The notes under the pieces were generated by a model, which was not told the DNA's origin, made no database searches, and saw only the letters and a list, made by a program, of their open reading frames with translations. From the NCBI GenBank assembly GCA_012839185.1, contig DUNU01000003.1, positions 124,001 through 188,000 on the forward strand: a DNA stretch of 64,000 nt. The letters are read 5' to 3'. Made by a program: the position numbers and the translations under genes. Each line of letters opens with the position of its first letter. Within the stretch, counting starts at the first letter, position 1. Below, piece after piece: positions 9,132 through 19,146 of this stretch. Origin of the DNA: Clostridiales bacterium. Lineage in GTDB: Bacteria; Bacillota; Clostridia; Oscillospirales; Acutalibacteraceae.

Positions 9132-9160
9132 ATATTAACATATTTTTATTATAATTGCAA
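9132..9160 (-). promoter_or_regulatory. Promoter of the GPH symporter gene
   Basis: Minus strand: -35 TTGCAA (9155-9160), 17-base spacer, -10 TAATAT (9132-9137). Confidence 0.6.
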
Positions 9161-9170
9161 CCTAAAAATA

Positions 9171-9196
9171 AAAATGCCCGCCAAAGCGAGCATTTT
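9171..9196 (-). terminator. Intrinsic terminator after tsf
   Basis: 11-bp stem with one G-T wobble (AAAATGCYCGC / complement), CAAA loop and a U-rich tail on the minus strand, twelve bases after the tsf stop. Confidence 0.85.
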
Positions 9197-9208
9197 CTTT
9201 AAAAAAGG

Positions 9209-10138
9209 TTATTTATTAACCATCTTTGCAATTTCTTCTGCAAAGTTTTCTTCTTTCTTTTCAATTCCTTCGCCCTTTTCATAACGAACAAAAGACTTGA
9301 TTGTAATAGATTTTCCTAATGCCTTAGCAACAGAAGCTACATAACCCTTGACATCGCCTTCGTAAATATCGCCACGTACGAACTCCTGGTTAAGCAAGCA
9401 CATTTCTTTATAATACTTTGCAATCTTACCTTCTATAATTTTTTCGAGAACCTGAGCAGGCTTATTTGCCATCTTGGGATCTTCTTTCATTTGAACAAGA
9501 TTAATTTCTTTTTCTTGCTCAATAACTTCTGCAGGAACATCAGCTTCAGAAAGATAAGCAGGATTCATAGCAGCAATCTGCATAGCAATGTTCTTACCCA
9601 TATCGACAAACTCATCAGAAACAGCAGTCTCATCGTCTGTGTCAAAATTAACCAATACACCTACAGTGCCCTTCGCGTGGATATAGGAAACAACATGACC
9701 ATCAATAAGTGCAAAACGGCGAACTTTCATATTTTCACGAAGCTTAAGGAATACTTCCTGAACTTCATCGGCAACGGTGCCTTCACCATCAACACAGGTA
9801 GTTTCGAGAAGCACATCAAGATTATCAGGACGAGCATCAAGAGCTGTTTTTGCTATCTTTGAAGCAAGCTCTTGGAACATGTCACCACCGGCAACAAAGT
9901 CAGTCTCACAGTTAATTTCAACAAGAACACCGCTCTTGTCGTTTGTAAGTGCTGTAACAACACCTTCTGCAGCAACACGAGTTGATTTCTTTGCTGCTGA
10001 TGCAAGTCCTTTTTCACGAAGAATGGTAACTGCTTTTTCCATATCGCCATCAGCTTCAGCAAGTGCATTTTTGCAATCCATCATGCCAACGCCAGTTTTT
10101 TCTCTAAGATCTTTGACATCTTTAGCTGTAAATGCCAT
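9209..10138 (-). CDS. tsf: Translation elongation factor Ts
   Basis: 309 residues. Guanine-nucleotide exchange factor for EF-Tu. N-terminal UBA-like domain begins MAFTAKDVKDLREKTGVGMM; the EF-Tu-contacting TDFV motif appears in NCETDFVAGG near residue 80; two core subdomains follow. The ATG at 10136-10138 is chosen over the upstream in-frame start because GGAGGT precedes it by about six bases and MAFTAKDV is the canonical start. It lies downstream of rpsB, the conserved rpsB-tsf order. Confidence 0.98.
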   Translation of the reverse strand: MAFTAKDVKDLREKTGVGMMDCKNALAEADGDMEKAVTILREKGLASAAKKSTRVAAEGVVTALTNDKSGVLVEINCETDFVAGGDMFQELASKIAKTALDARPDNLDVLLETTCVDGEGTVADEVQEVFLKLRENMKVRRFALIDGHVVSYIHAKGTVGVLVNFDTDDETAVSDEFVDMGKNIAMQIAAMNPAYLSEADVPAEVIEQEKEINLVQMKEDPKMANKPAQVLEKIIEGKIAKYYKEMCLLNQEFVRGDIYEGDVKGYVASVAKALGKSITIKSFVRYEKGEGIEKKEENFAEEIAKMVNK

Positions 10139-10199
10139 TATATTACCTCCAAGTATAAATAGCCTCACTTACGAAAATGCAGTGAGGCAAATAGTTTAA

Positions 10200-10943
10200 T
10201 TATTCAGCCTCATCAACTACAACTTCTTCTTCAGGAGTTGTCGCTGCAGGAGCATTCTGTTCACCCTGTCTTGCTTCAATAATGCCGTCAGCAATAGCAC
10301 TTGCAATAAGTTTTACTGCACGAATAGCATCATCATTGCCGGGTATTACAAAGTCCACTTCATCAGGATCACAGTTTGTGTCTACTATAGCAATTACCGG
10401 AATACCAAGTTTCTTAGCTTCGGAAATAGCATTCTTTTCCTTACGAGGATCAACAACAAACATCGCACCCGGCATAGTATTCATCTTTGTGATACCACCA
10501 AGGTTCTTTTCAAGTTTTTCAATTTCGAGCTGAAGTTTAGCAACTTCTTTCTTAGGGAGTCTATCAAAAGTTCCGTCTTCAGACATAGTCTGAAGCTGTT
10601 CAAGTCTTCTGATTCTGAGCCTGATTGTACGGAAGTTAGTGAGCATACCGCCGAGCCAACGAGCATTGACATAAGGCATTTCGCAACGTGTTGCTTCTTC
10701 CTTGATAGATTCCTGAGCCTGTTTCTTTGTGCCGACGAAAAGTATTGATTTGCCTTCTGCAGCAATGTCGCGAACGAACATATAAGCTTCGTCGAACTTT
10801 TTGACTGTCTTCTGAAGGTCAATGATGTGAATACCGTTTCTTTCGGTAAAGATGTACTGGTTCATTTTCGGATTCCAGCGACGTGTCTGGTGACCGAAGT
10901 GCACACCTGCTTCAAGCAGTTGTTTCATTGAAATTACTGACAT
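10200..10943 (-). CDS. rpsB: 30S ribosomal protein S2
   Basis: 247 residues starting [27 protein letters not shown], a classic S2 N-terminus; GTKKQAQE and [26 protein letters not shown] are family signatures. The C-terminal tail is rich in Glu. First gene of the rpsB-tsf operon, with GGAGG before the ATG and a strong promoter about 100 bases upstream. The 5' leader (10944-11040) contains possible hairpins that might host S2 autoregulation, but I cannot identify a defined motif. Confidence 0.98.
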   Translation of the reverse strand: MSVISMKQLLEAGVHFGHQTRRWNPKMNQYIFTERNGIHIIDLQKTVKKFDEAYMFVRDIAAEGKSILFVGTKKQAQESIKEEATRCEMPYVNARWLGGMLTNFRTIRLRIRRLEQLQTMSEDGTFDRLPKKEVAKLQLEIEKLEKNLGGITKMNTMPGAMFVVDPRKEKNAISEAKKLGIPVIAIVDTNCDPDEVDFVIPGNDDAIRAVKLIASAIADGIIEARQGEQNAPAATTPEEEVVVDEAE

Positions 10944-11042
10944 TTTATGTCCTCCTTTGTTAAGCCTCTGTAAGCGTCATTTTCCGCTTAAACACAAAAG
11001 TGCACCTTAAACGAAATCAGCTATACATGAGTTATCCAACGT

Positions 11043-11070
11043 ATTATATCATAAATAAATGATTTGTCAA
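11043..11070 (-). promoter_or_regulatory. Strong promoter of rpsB-tsf
   Basis: Minus strand: -35 TTGACA (11065-11070), 16-base spacer, -10 TATAAT (11043-11048), preceded by AAAAAGCAC, an upstream block shared with the tRNA promoters at 32620 and 46994. Confidence 0.88.
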
Positions 11071-11086
11071 GTGCTTTTTCTTTCCC

Positions 11087-11115
11087 TTGACTTTTATTTT
11101 ACTTGAGTGTATAAT
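11087..11115 (+). promoter_or_regulatory. Promoter of the gamma carbonic anhydrase/TagB-like operon
   Basis: -35 TTGACT (11087-11092), 17-base spacer, -10 TATAAT (11110-11115); divergent to the rpsB promoter. Confidence 0.8.
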
Positions 11116-11139
11116 TAAAAAAAGCGAGGTTGTATGCTT

Positions 11140-11646
11140 ATGATAATGACATATAAAGATAACTCTCCTACTATTGATGAGTCTTGTTTTATTGCTGACA
11201 CAGCGACTGTTGCAGGAAATGTTGAAATAGGCAAAGACTCATCTGTTTGGTTTGGTGCTACTGTTCGAGGAGATATTGCAAGTATAAAAATCGGCGAATG
11301 CTCAAACATTCAAGAAAATTCCGTTATCCATGTTGACTTAGGAAAACCTGTGTCTATCGGCAACAATGTCACTGTTGGTCATGGTGCAATTATTCACGGC
11401 TGCACAATCGGTAATAATTGTCTTATCGGTATGGGAGCAATTATTATGAATGGTGCAACTATTGGCGACAATTCAATTATTGGTGCAGGTGCATTGGTTA
11501 CTGAAAACACGCAAATACCCGAAAATTCAGTAGCGTTTGGTTCACCTGCAAAAGTTACGAAAGAAGTATCCGATAAAACGAAAATGATGATTAAACTTTC
11601 ATCAATATCATATAAAAACGAAGCTCAAGAATACAAAAAAGGCTGA
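11140..11646 (+). CDS. Gamma-class carbonic anhydrase family protein (left-handed beta helix)
   Basis: 168 residues from the ATG at 11140; GAGGT ends nine bases before it, whereas the ATG at 11134 would have only three bases of spacing. Hexapeptide repeats cover most of the protein. Three His residues at the zinc positions are seen (H64 in SVIHV, H81 and H86 in VGHGAIIHG) as in Cam/YrdA-type proteins. These are trimeric metal enzymes interconverting CO2 and bicarbonate, though many homologues have low or unknown activity. It ends two bases before the TagB-like gene and shares its promoter. Confidence 0.88.
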   Translation: MIMTYKDNSPTIDESCFIADTATVAGNVEIGKDSSVWFGATVRGDIASIKIGECSNIQENSVIHVDLGKPVSIGNNVTVGHGAIIHGCTIGNNCLIGMGAIIMNGATIGDNSIIGAGALVTENTQIPENSVAFGSPAKVTKEVSDKTKMMIKLSSISYKNEAQEYKKG

Positions 11647-11648
11647 TT

Positions 11649-12830
11649 ATGGACTCTGATAATTTTTTTATTAAACAATATGAAAATTTATTAAAAAAAC
11701 TGCCTGTAAAAAAGACCATTATTTTTGAATCCAATCCGGCATTTACCGATAATACTTGGCCGGTTTTTAAGTATTTATATGATAATATGAATATTTCAAA
11801 AGACTATAAAATTGTTTGGCTCACAAATGATAGACTAAAAGATAAGATGCCTACCGGATACGAAGACGTCGAATTGATGAATTACGGTTCAAACTGTAAA
11901 AGCTTGCGGGATAAGTTTTATTACCGATATTTGTTATTTACAAGTGTTGGTATCGTATGTTGCAACCGCATTCTTGGCTTAAATCGAGAAGGTCAATATT
12001 CTATTATGCTTCAGCACGGAATGCCGTTAAAAGCATCTAATGGTGGATATTGCATAAAAGACAATTGCAGTGAAGCACTCTGTGTTTCTGAGTTTTTTAA
12101 GGATAATTATCATAAAGATTTTGAAATAAGTTATGAAAAAATGTTTTTCTGCGGTTTTCCCCGTACGGATTATTTGTTTGATACTGATAATGCATTAGAA
12201 AAATTAAATCTTAATAATTATACGAAAGTCATCGTATGGCTTCCGACCTATCGAAAAAGCGATAATGAAAAAGTTTTAGCATTTAATATTGAAACCACAA
12301 ATACCGGCATCCCTACAATTAATACCATAGAAGAAATTGAACGAGTTGACGCATTTTTGAGAGAAAATAATATGCTTATTCTTTTCAAAGCTCATCCCGT
12401 ACAGCCGATTGATCCATCCATTGCAAACACACTGACGAATTTTAAAGTTATAGATAATGATTATTTGCTGAATAATGATGTTCAGTTATATCAATTATTA
12501 GGCGAAAGTGATGCTCTTATAACCGATTATTCTTCAGTGTATTACGACTATCTCTTGACTGAAAAACCGATAGGCTTAACACTTGATGATATAGATAAAT
12601 ATATTGAGTCTCGTAATTTTGTTTATGATGATCCGTTTGAAATACTTAAAGGTGATAAGATACTAAACAATTCTGATATGATTTTATTCTTAAAAAATGT
12701 TCTCAAAGATAATGACGCAACATTGAATGAGAGAATTGATTTAAAAAATCGGATGCATACATTCCAAAACGGAAAATCAACTGAATATGCAGCAAAACAT
12801 ATATATGAAAAGATTAGAGAATTGAGTTAA
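11649..12830 (+). CDS. CDP-glycerol glycerophosphotransferase family protein (TagB/TagF-like)
   Basis: 393 residues. Matches the catalytic domain of teichoic acid glycerol/ribitol-phosphate transferases: LQHGMPLKAS, VIVWLPTYRKSDN, LILFKAHPVQP and DALITDYSSVYYDY, with the conserved His residues of the donor site. Such enzymes transfer polyol phosphate from a CDP-polyol to a membrane-bound acceptor at the inner face of the membrane. No transmembrane span, consistent with peripheral attachment. A TarI-like cytidylyltransferase at 19146 could supply the donor, but it lies in another operon. Confidence 0.88.
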   Translation: MDSDNFFIKQYENLLKKLPVKKTIIFESNPAFTDNTWPVFKYLYDNMNISKDYKIVWLTNDRLKDKMPTGYEDVELMNYGSNCKSLRDKFYYRYLLFTSVGIVCCNRILGLNREGQYSIMLQHGMPLKASNGGYCIKDNCSEALCVSEFFKDNYHKDFEISYEKMFFCGFPRTDYLFDTDNALEKLNLNNYTKVIVWLPTYRKSDNEKVLAFNIETTNTGIPTINTIEEIERVDAFLRENNMLILFKAHPVQPIDPSIANTLTNFKVIDNDYLLNNDVQLYQLLGESDALITDYSSVYYDYLLTEKPIGLTLDDIDKYIESRNFVYDDPFEILKGDKILNNSDMILFLKNVLKDNDATLNERIDLKNRMHTFQNGKSTEYAAKHIYEKIRELS

Positions 12831-12852
12831 TTATAAATTTTAAATAGAGAAG

Positions 12853-12894
12853 CAATAACGTTGACATTGAAATTATGCCAACGTTAATTGTTTT
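12853..12894. terminator. Bidirectional terminator between convergent genes
   Basis: Stem CAATAACGTTG / CAACGTTA-A-TTG with one bulge, followed by TTTT on the plus strand; lies between the TagB-like gene (plus) and metA (minus). Confidence 0.7.
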
Positions 12895-12910
12895 ATTATA
12901 GCGAAGAAAT

Positions 12911-13828
12911 CTATTTTATTTCCGTAATATCATAAGGTGTTGTTTGGTATACAAAATAGTTAAGCCAATTGACATGTAGAAGATTGGCATGAGCACGCCA
13001 AGTTACAAGAGGCTCTTTTTCGGGGTCATTATTCTCAAAATAATTTTCAGGGATAGACGGATTGAGACCAGCACTAATGTCGCGAAGATATTCATTTTTA
13101 AGTGTATCTGCGTCATACTCAGAGTGTCCGGTTACGAAAAATTGACGATCTTCTTTTGCGGAAATTACATAAGGATCTCCGGTCAGACTGCTTGCAAGAA
13201 TGCGAAGTGACGGGATTTTCTCAATGTCTTCCCTGCGGACGGTTGTATTTCTTGATTGCGGAACCATAAACACATCATCAAAACCTCTAAATAGGATTGA
13301 TTTTTTATAATCAGCTATGTGCGGAAATACACCTGACAATTTTTTGGGCAATGCTACTTTTTCAATACCATAGTGATAATAAAGAGCTGCTTGAGCACCC
13401 CAACAAATATGAAAAGTACTGTGGACATGGGTTTTACTCCATTCCATTATTTCGCAAAGCTCTTCCCAATATTCAACCTCTTCAAATGGCAAAAATTCAA
13501 CGGGAGCACCGGTAATAATCATTCCGTCATATGTCTGATGTTTAATATCATCAAATACTTTGTAGAATGTAAAAAGATGTTCCGGAGAAGTGTTTTTTGA
13601 CAAATGAGTTTTTGTATGAATAAGCTCTAAATCAACTTGTAAGGGAGAATTTCCTAAAAGACGGGACAGTTGGGTTTCCGTCTCGATTTTTTTTGGCATT
13701 AAATTTAAGAGCAATATCTTAAGGGGACGAATATCCTGTGTAATTGCTCTTGTCTCTGTCATTACAAAAATGTTTTCATCTGCAAGCGTTTGAACTGCCG
13801 GCAGGTCATTCGGTATTTTAATAGGCAT
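12911..13828 (-). CDS. metA: Homoserine O-acetyltransferase (MetA family, predicted acetyl-CoA type)
   Basis: 305 residues. MetA-type acyltransferase activating homoserine for methionine synthesis. The nucleophile Cys142 sits in [10 protein letters not shown] and the catalytic His in VTGHSEYD. Residue 111 is Glu ([12 protein letters not shown]), which in characterised MetA proteins selects acetyl-CoA, while Gly gives succinyl-CoA; so the product is predicted to be O-acetylhomoserine. This agrees with the O-acetylhomoserine sulfhydrylase gene one base upstream. Last gene of a long operon; no SAM riboswitch can fit before it. Confidence 0.95.
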   Translation of the reverse strand: MPIKIPNDLPAVQTLADENIFVMTETRAITQDIRPLKILLLNLMPKKIETETQLSRLLGNSPLQVDLELIHTKTHLSKNTSPEHLFTFYKVFDDIKHQTYDGMIITGAPVEFLPFEEVEYWEELCEIMEWSKTHVHSTFHICWGAQAALYYHYGIEKVALPKKLSGVFPHIADYKKSILFRGFDDVFMVPQSRNTTVRREDIEKIPSLRILASSLTGDPYVISAKEDRQFFVTGHSEYDADTLKNEYLRDISAGLNPSIPENYFENNDPEKEPLVTWRAHANLLHVNWLNYFVYQTTPYDITEIK

Positions 13829-13829
13829 A

Positions 13830-15113
13830 TTAAATATTATCCAATGCTTGTTTTATATCATCAATGAGATCCTGTACATTCTCAATCCCACAGGAATAAC
13901 GAACTAAATCCGGAGTAATTCCGCAAGCTAAAAGTTCATCATCATTCATCTGCCGATGAGTCGCATTTGCAGGGTGCAAACAGCAAGTACGAACATCGGC
14001 AACGTGAGTTTGAATGGCAGCTATTTTTAAGCTATTCATAAACTTTTCGCAAGCAACTCGACCACCCTTTATGCCAAAACTTATAACACCACAAGTTCCG
14101 TTGGGGAGATACTTCTTTGCAAGCTCGTAGTTTCTATCATCCTCAAGTCCGGGATAAGTTACCCAGGCAATACGTTCATCGCTCTTTAAGAATTTTGCTA
14201 TAGTAAGTGCATTTTCGCAATGACGTGCCATACGAACATGCAGGCTCTCAAGACCGAGATTTAAGTAATATGCATGCTGAGGAGATTGAATTGCACCAAA
14301 ATCACGCATAAGCTGAGCAGTTGCTTTTGTAATAAAAGCTCCCTCAAGACCAAACCGCTCTGTATACGTTACGCCGTGATAAGATTCGTCGGGAGTGCAA
14401 AGCCCTGGAAATTTTTCGGGATATTTTGTCCAATCAAACTTTCCTGAATCGACAATACATCCGCCTACAGAGCAACCGTGTCCATCCATATATTTTGTCG
14501 TTGAATGCATAACAATATCAGCACCCCATTCAATCGGACGACAATTGACAGGTGTAGCAAAAGTATTGTCCACTATTAAAGGTACGCCATGTGCATGAGC
14601 AACTTTCGCAAACTTTTCAATATCAAACACCGTAAGTGCAGGATTTGCAATAGTTTCACCGAATACTGCCTTTGTATTCTCTCTGAACGCTGCGTTTAAT
14701 TCTTCTTCTGTGCATTCAGGGCTTACAAATGTAAATTCAATGCCCATTCTTTTCATCGTTACAGCGAAAAGGTTGTATGTTCCTCCATAGATAGTTGATG
14801 AACTGACAATATGATCACCGCAAGATGCCAAATTAAATATTGAGAAAAATGCAGCTGCTTGCCCCGAAGATGTAAGCATTGCAGCAGAACCACCTTCCAT
14901 TTCACAAATCTTTGCTGCGACATAGTCATTTGTCGGGTTTTGAAGACGTGTGTAAAAATATCCGCTTGCTTCAAGGTCAAAGAGCTTCCCCATCTCTTCA
15001 CTTGAATCATATTTGAAAGTGGTACTCTGATAAATCGGAATTTGACGTGGCTCACCATTCTTCGGAGTGTAACCGCTTTGAACACATTTGGTTTCAATTC
15101 TAAAGTCACTCAT
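13830..15113 (-). CDS. metY: O-acetylhomoserine aminocarboxypropyltransferase (sulfhydrylase)
   Basis: 427 residues, PLP-dependent Cys/Met-metabolism family. Seen: [10 protein letters not shown] near the N-terminus, TSSGQAA, the substrate/PLP region VDNTFATP and the PLP-lysine segment [12 protein letters not shown]. Length near 430 and the GVTYTERFG insertion separate MetY from the shorter MetB/MetC enzymes. It combines O-acetylhomoserine with sulfide (or methanethiol) to give homocysteine. It begins one base after pyrI and ends one base before metA. Confidence 0.95.
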   Translation of the reverse strand: MSDFRIETKCVQSGYTPKNGEPRQIPIYQSTTFKYDSSEEMGKLFDLEASGYFYTRLQNPTNDYVAAKICEMEGGSAAMLTSSGQAAAFFSIFNLASCGDHIVSSSTIYGGTYNLFAVTMKRMGIEFTFVSPECTEEELNAAFRENTKAVFGETIANPALTVFDIEKFAKVAHAHGVPLIVDNTFATPVNCRPIEWGADIVMHSTTKYMDGHGCSVGGCIVDSGKFDWTKYPEKFPGLCTPDESYHGVTYTERFGLEGAFITKATAQLMRDFGAIQSPQHAYYLNLGLESLHVRMARHCENALTIAKFLKSDERIAWVTYPGLEDDRNYELAKKYLPNGTCGVISFGIKGGRVACEKFMNSLKIAAIQTHVADVRTCCLHPANATHRQMNDDELLACGITPDLVRYSCGIENVQDLIDDIKQALDNI

Positions 15114-15114
15114 A

Positions 15115-15534
15115 TTATTGTCCTTTCACCTCGCAATATTTGCATCTATAAGTTTCGGTTTCTTTATCCGTTAATACAAATATATGTGGAAGCTCTTGTT
15201 CTGTTATCGAAATACAACGAGGATTTTTGCATTTTATTACATTTTTAAGCTCTTTAGGCAAATCAAGATTTTTCTTTTCTACTAATTCCCCATCACGAAT
15301 AATATTAATAGTCGCTTTTGGATCAACATATCCGATAACATCAAGGTCTAAATCAATTTCTGCGTCAATCTTGATAATATCCTTCTTTCCCATTTTACGA
15401 CTTGTTACATTCATAATCATAGCAACACTGGTATCTAATCTGTCAAGATGTAAAAGCTGATAGAGTTTCATTGCAGAACCTGCTTTGATATGATCAATAA
15501 CGACACCATTTTGAATTGAATCAATATGCATCAT
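15115..15534 (-). CDS. pyrI: Aspartate carbamoyltransferase regulatory chain
   Basis: 139 residues. N-terminal effector-binding domain ([31 protein letters not shown]) and C-terminal zinc domain with Cys102, Cys107, Cys131 and Cys134. Binds CTP/ATP and tunes the PyrB catalytic trimer. Its ATG overlaps the pyrB stop by four bases, which suits stoichiometric expression of the two subunits. Confidence 0.97.
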   Translation of the reverse strand: MMHIDSIQNGVVIDHIKAGSAMKLYQLLHLDRLDTSVAMIMNVTSRKMGKKDIIKIDAEIDLDLDVIGYVDPKATINIIRDGELVEKKNLDLPKELKNVIKCKNPRCISITEQELPHIFVLTDKETETYRCKYCEVKGQ

Positions 15535-16445
15535 TCTACCTCCAATAGCTTTAATATCAATGCCATACGCATATATTTGCCGTTTAATACCTGTTCAAAA
15601 TAGCAAGCACGCGGATCTTTATCAATAGCGACGGATATTTCATTTACACGAGGAAGAGGATGTAAAATTAAGAGATCCGATTTTGCAGTATCAAGTTTGG
15701 GAGGAGTGAGAATATAGCTGTCACGAAGTCGAAGATAATCTTCTTCGTTAAAGAAACGTTCTCTTTGTACTCTTGTCATATACAGAATATCAAGGTCAGC
15801 CATAACAGATTTCAAATCAGTTGTTTGAACATACTCGATATTATTTTTCGCAATAAAGTTTTCTTTGACAAATGAAGGAATTTTCAATTCTTCAGGAGAA
15901 ATAAATACAAATTTTATACCTTCATATCGCGACATAGCTCCCGCTAAAGAATGAACTGTTCGACCGAATTTAAGGTCGCCACAGAAACCTATTGTCAAAT
16001 TATTCAATGAGCCTTTTTTACGATAGATTGTCATCAAGTCAGCCAAAGTTTGAGTTGGGTGAAGATGACCTCCATCACCTGCATTTATCACGGGAACAGA
16101 GGCATTATTTGCTGCAACGAGTGCGGCTCCTTCTTTGGGGTGTCGGATTGCAATAATATCAGCATAGCATGAAATGACTTTTGCAGTATCAGCTACACTT
16201 TCCCCTTTTGCTGCAGACGACGAAACAGCATCTGCCATGGAAAGAACATGTCCGCCAAGTTCGTACATTGCAGCCTCAAAAGAGAGCCGTGTTCTTGTTG
16301 AAGGCTCAAAAAAGAGTGTTGCAAGTTTTTTCCCTTTGCATTTTTCGGAGTATTTTATCGGATTCTCGATAATATCAAGAGCAACGTTCATAAGTTCATC
16401 AAGTTCGCTGATTGATAAATCGAAAATATCAATCAATGATTTCAT
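15531..16445 (-). CDS. pyrB: Aspartate carbamoyltransferase catalytic chain
   Basis: 304 residues. Carbamoyl-phosphate loop [12 protein letters not shown] at residues 46-57; the HPLPRVNEI motif near the C-terminus binds substrate. The first committed step of pyrimidine synthesis. The ATG at 16443-16445 is chosen over a TTG twelve bases upstream because it forms the usual ATGA overlap with the pyrE stop. In an operon with pyrF, pyrE and pyrI; no PyrR-type attenuator space precedes it. Confidence 0.97.
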   Translation of the reverse strand: MKSLIDIFDLSISELDELMNVALDIIENPIKYSEKCKGKKLATLFFEPSTRTRLSFEAAMYELGGHVLSMADAVSSSAAKGESVADTAKVISCYADIIAIRHPKEGAALVAANNASVPVINAGDGGHLHPTQTLADLMTIYRKKGSLNNLTIGFCGDLKFGRTVHSLAGAMSRYEGIKFVFISPEELKIPSFVKENFIAKNNIEYVQTTDLKSVMADLDILYMTRVQRERFFNEEDYLRLRDSYILTPPKLDTAKSDLLILHPLPRVNEISVAIDKDPRACYFEQVLNGKYMRMALILKLLEVE

Positions 16446-17080
16446 GAGCTTATCCAACTTTCATCAGAAGGGTTGTTTCTGAATTTAATGAGTTTTTGTA
16501 TGTCTTCGCTTTTAATATAGCCTTCTTCTGCGGCAACTTCTGCTATTGTATCAAAATCAGTAAGAGAAATATTCTTAACATTTGCGTCTTTTAGTCTGTC
16601 GAGACCTTTTTGCATACCATAAGTGAATATAGAAACTATGCCTAAAACTTCGGCACCCGCATCACGAAGAACATTTACTACTTCAATAACGCTGCCACCG
16701 GTTGATATTAAATCTTCAACCACAACAACTTTTTGACCTTTTTCAAGTTTACCTTCAATTTGATTTTGTCTTCCGTGATCTTTTGCACCACTTCGTACAT
16801 ATCCCATGGGCATATCCAAAATATGAGCTGTAATAGCAGCATGAGCGATACCGGCGGTTGATGTACCCATTAATACATCAGCATCAGGATAGTTCTCCTT
16901 AATGACGTTAGCTAAAGAGTTTTCAATATTAGTACGAACAGCGGGAGCAGTTAAAGTCAATCGGTTATCGCAGTAAACAGGGCTTTTAATTCCGCTTGCC
17001 CAAGTAAAAGGCTCTTCCGGTCTGAAAAAAACAGCTTTTATTGATAACAAATCTTTTGCAATAAGTCTTTTAATATCCAT
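16442..17080 (-). CDS. pyrE: Orotate phosphoribosyltransferase
   Basis: 212 residues. PRPP-binding motif [14 protein letters not shown] around residues 118-131 and substrate loop [16 protein letters not shown] near the N-terminus. Converts orotate and PRPP to OMP. Nine bases after pyrF, overlapping pyrB by four bases. One of the four pyr genes carried in this operon. Confidence 0.97.
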   Translation of the reverse strand: MDIKRLIAKDLLSIKAVFFRPEEPFTWASGIKSPVYCDNRLTLTAPAVRTNIENSLANVIKENYPDADVLMGTSTAGIAHAAITAHILDMPMGYVRSGAKDHGRQNQIEGKLEKGQKVVVVEDLISTGGSVIEVVNVLRDAGAEVLGIVSIFTYGMQKGLDRLKDANVKNISLTDFDTIAEVAAEEGYIKSEDIQKLIKFRNNPSDESWISS

Positions 17081-17089
17081 AATTACCCC

Positions 17090-17788
17090 TTAATCAACAA
17101 ATTCAGAAACACAACGTTTATATGCAGCAACGGGATCTTCAGCTGCAGTGATAGGTCTGCCAACAACAATATAGTCAGACCCAATAAGTTTCGCTTGTTT
17201 GGGTGTCATAACTCGCTTCTGATCTCCAATATCACCATCAGCAAAACGAACACCGGGAGTAACGGTAAGAAAATCTTTTCCGCATACCTCATGAACTTTT
17301 TCCGCTTCAAGCGGAGAGCAAACAACTCCATCAAGTCCGGCTTTTTTTGCGTTTTTTGCATAGTGCATAACGACTTTATCAATTGGCTCATTAATAAGCA
17401 AATCACTCTCCATTGTTGTCTGATCGGTGGAAGTAAGCTGAGTAACAGCAATAAGTAGAGGACGAGTACCGTCCGGTCTTGTTAAACCTTCAAGAGCAGC
17501 TTCCATCATAGGGATAGTACCACTTGCATGAAGATTGCAAATATCAACATCAAGCTTTGATAGAACAGCCATACTCTTTTTAACCGTATTCGGAATATCG
17601 TGAAGTTTAAGATCTAAAAATATCTTGTGTCCGCGGAACTTAATATCACGGACAATTTCAGGACCGGCACCATAAAATAATTCCATCCCGATTTTAACAA
17701 AAGGTTTTACATCTGTGAATTTATCCAAAAATTCAAGAGTTGTTTCTGCATTCGGAAAATCGCAGGCAATAATAACATCTTTTCCCAT
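17090..17788 (-). CDS. pyrF: Orotidine 5'-phosphate decarboxylase
   Basis: 232 residues, TIM barrel. Catalytic DLKLHDIPNTV motif (Asp-x-Lys-x-x-Asp) near residue 60 and phosphate-binding IVVGRPI near the C-terminus. Makes UMP from OMP. Its ATG shares one base with the glycosyltransferase stop (TAATG), linking pyrimidine genes to the envelope genes upstream. Confidence 0.97.
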   Translation of the reverse strand: MGKDVIIACDFPNAETTLEFLDKFTDVKPFVKIGMELFYGAGPEIVRDIKFRGHKIFLDLKLHDIPNTVKKSMAVLSKLDVDICNLHASGTIPMMEAALEGLTRPDGTRPLLIAVTQLTSTDQTTMESDLLINEPIDKVVMHYAKNAKKAGLDGVVCSPLEAEKVHEVCGKDFLTVTPGVRFADGDIGDQKRVMTPKQAKLIGSDYIVVGRPITAAEDPVAAYKRCVSEFVD

Positions 17789-19146
17789 TATATATTCAAC
17801 CCCTTATCTTTTAGATTCTTTTTTACACTTAAACTATTTCGTTTGTTTGCAAATACCCAAGGTTTCATCATTGACGGAGCAACAGCTGTAAAGGTCTCTT
17901 TAATGACATTTTCATCAAGGTATCTGCCGTCGCGTACATTTATACATATTTTTGATTTTGCTTTTTTTCTTGCCGTTGAATAAAAATCTTTATCAGCAAG
18001 CACATGAAGATTAGCAGAAGATTTTAGCCGTTCCGGGAAATATTCACAGGCAAAATCACTTTGTTTTACAAACATTTCAAAGAAAGGCATAGTCTGAACA
18101 TAAAACGATTCTATGACATCCTTAATTTCTTCTTGTTTTGCAATATCTAATATGAATGAGTAAATCGGTTTTTCTGCCGCTATCTCATGATTATCAAAAA
18201 CATAAGGCAAGTACAAATGTTTATATTTATCCCTTAAGGCATTAATCTTTTCTTGAGATAATCTGTTTGCATATTCATTATATTTCTCAACAAAGAAAGT
18301 CAAAAATTCAGCATCAAAGTGCCAAAAATAGCGGTAAAACCTATTTACAATATCAAATATAATGCAATTATTGACTTCCGAAATCAATGATTCATCCCCG
18401 TCAACATTTCCGGACTGTTTTTCAATGTAGTCATAAACAATATCATAAATGCTATCCCAAGCTGAAAGGCGAAATTCTAAATTCTCTTTTGTTGGAATAT
18501 TCATTTTATCGAATCCGGATGCGTAAGTATAAAGTCGTCTTTCATATACTGCACGCGGACAGCCGACAATTTTCCTTGAATTCATCACAAAATTCATTAC
18601 AAATAGACCGTCACTATGCGGATTTTCATCAAAAGATAATCTGTTTGCTTCTATAATTGCACGACGAAATGCTTTATTGGAGATATCCAAATTTGAAAGC
18701 ATTGTTTTTTCACCTTTATCTATATCAGGTAAAATTGCAAGCACATCACCTGCTGAATCAAAATCACTGTAACGATTATCACCGTATTTCCACATTCTGA
18801 ATGTTATCATATCCGGCTTATCGTCAGTAATTGTATTATTAAGTTCTTCTATAGTTTCGTCGGTAATATAACCATCCGGATCATAGAAAAGGATGTATTC
18901 TCCGACTGCAGCTTGTATTCCTCTGTTAAAAGCAGCATGTCGAGTATTTTCATCAGCTTTCAAATAAAAGAAATCAACATAGTTTTCAACATATTTTTGT
19001 GCAATCTCAGCACTGTTATCAGTTGAGCCGGCATCAACAATAATTACTTCAAAATTATCGTCTGTTTGATGTATCAAACTATCAAGGGCTTTATCTAAGT
19101 ATTTACCGGTATTAGTTAAGGGGACAATTACAGAAAATTTGCTCAT
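17788..19146 (-). CDS. Family 2 glycosyltransferase with long C-terminal extension
   Basis: 452 residues. GT-A domain at residues 1 to about 220: FSVIVPLTNTGKYLDKAL, VIIVDAGSTDNS, and an acidic metal-binding site within ILFYDPDGYITD (DPD replacing the usual DxD). The rest is a 230-residue extension without membrane spans, of a kind often found in teichoic acid or capsule glycosyltransferases. The donor and acceptor are unknown. The ATG at 19144-19146 overlaps the upstream stop by one base (TGATG); a TTG one codon upstream is less likely. The neighbour TarI-like cytidylyltransferase suggests a wall polymer role. Confidence 0.85.
   Translation of the reverse strand: MSKFSVIVPLTNTGKYLDKALDSLIHQTDDNFEVIIVDAGSTDNSAEIAQKYVENYVDFFYLKADENTRHAAFNRGIQAAVGEYILFYDPDGYITDETIEELNNTITDDKPDMITFRMWKYGDNRYSDFDSAGDVLAILPDIDKGEKTMLSNLDISNKAFRRAIIEANRLSFDENPHSDGLFVMNFVMNSRKIVGCPRAVYERRLYTYASGFDKMNIPTKENLEFRLSAWDSIYDIVYDYIEKQSGNVDGDESLISEVNNCIIFDIVNRFYRYFWHFDAEFLTFFVEKYNEYANRLSQEKINALRDKYKHLYLPYVFDNHEIAAEKPIYSFILDIAKQEEIKDVIESFYVQTMPFFEMFVKQSDFACEYFPERLKSSANLHVLADKDFYSTARKKAKSKICINVRDGRYLDENVIKETFTAVAPSMMKPWVFANKRNSLSVKKNLKDKGLNI

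Noticed and set aside
15113-15120. SAM riboswitch or T-box before metY-metA
   Set aside because: Only one base separates pyrI and metY, so no leader can exist there.
17080-17090. PyrR attenuator in the pyr genes
   Set aside because: Intergenic gaps are nine bases or fewer and no anti-terminator pairs are visible.
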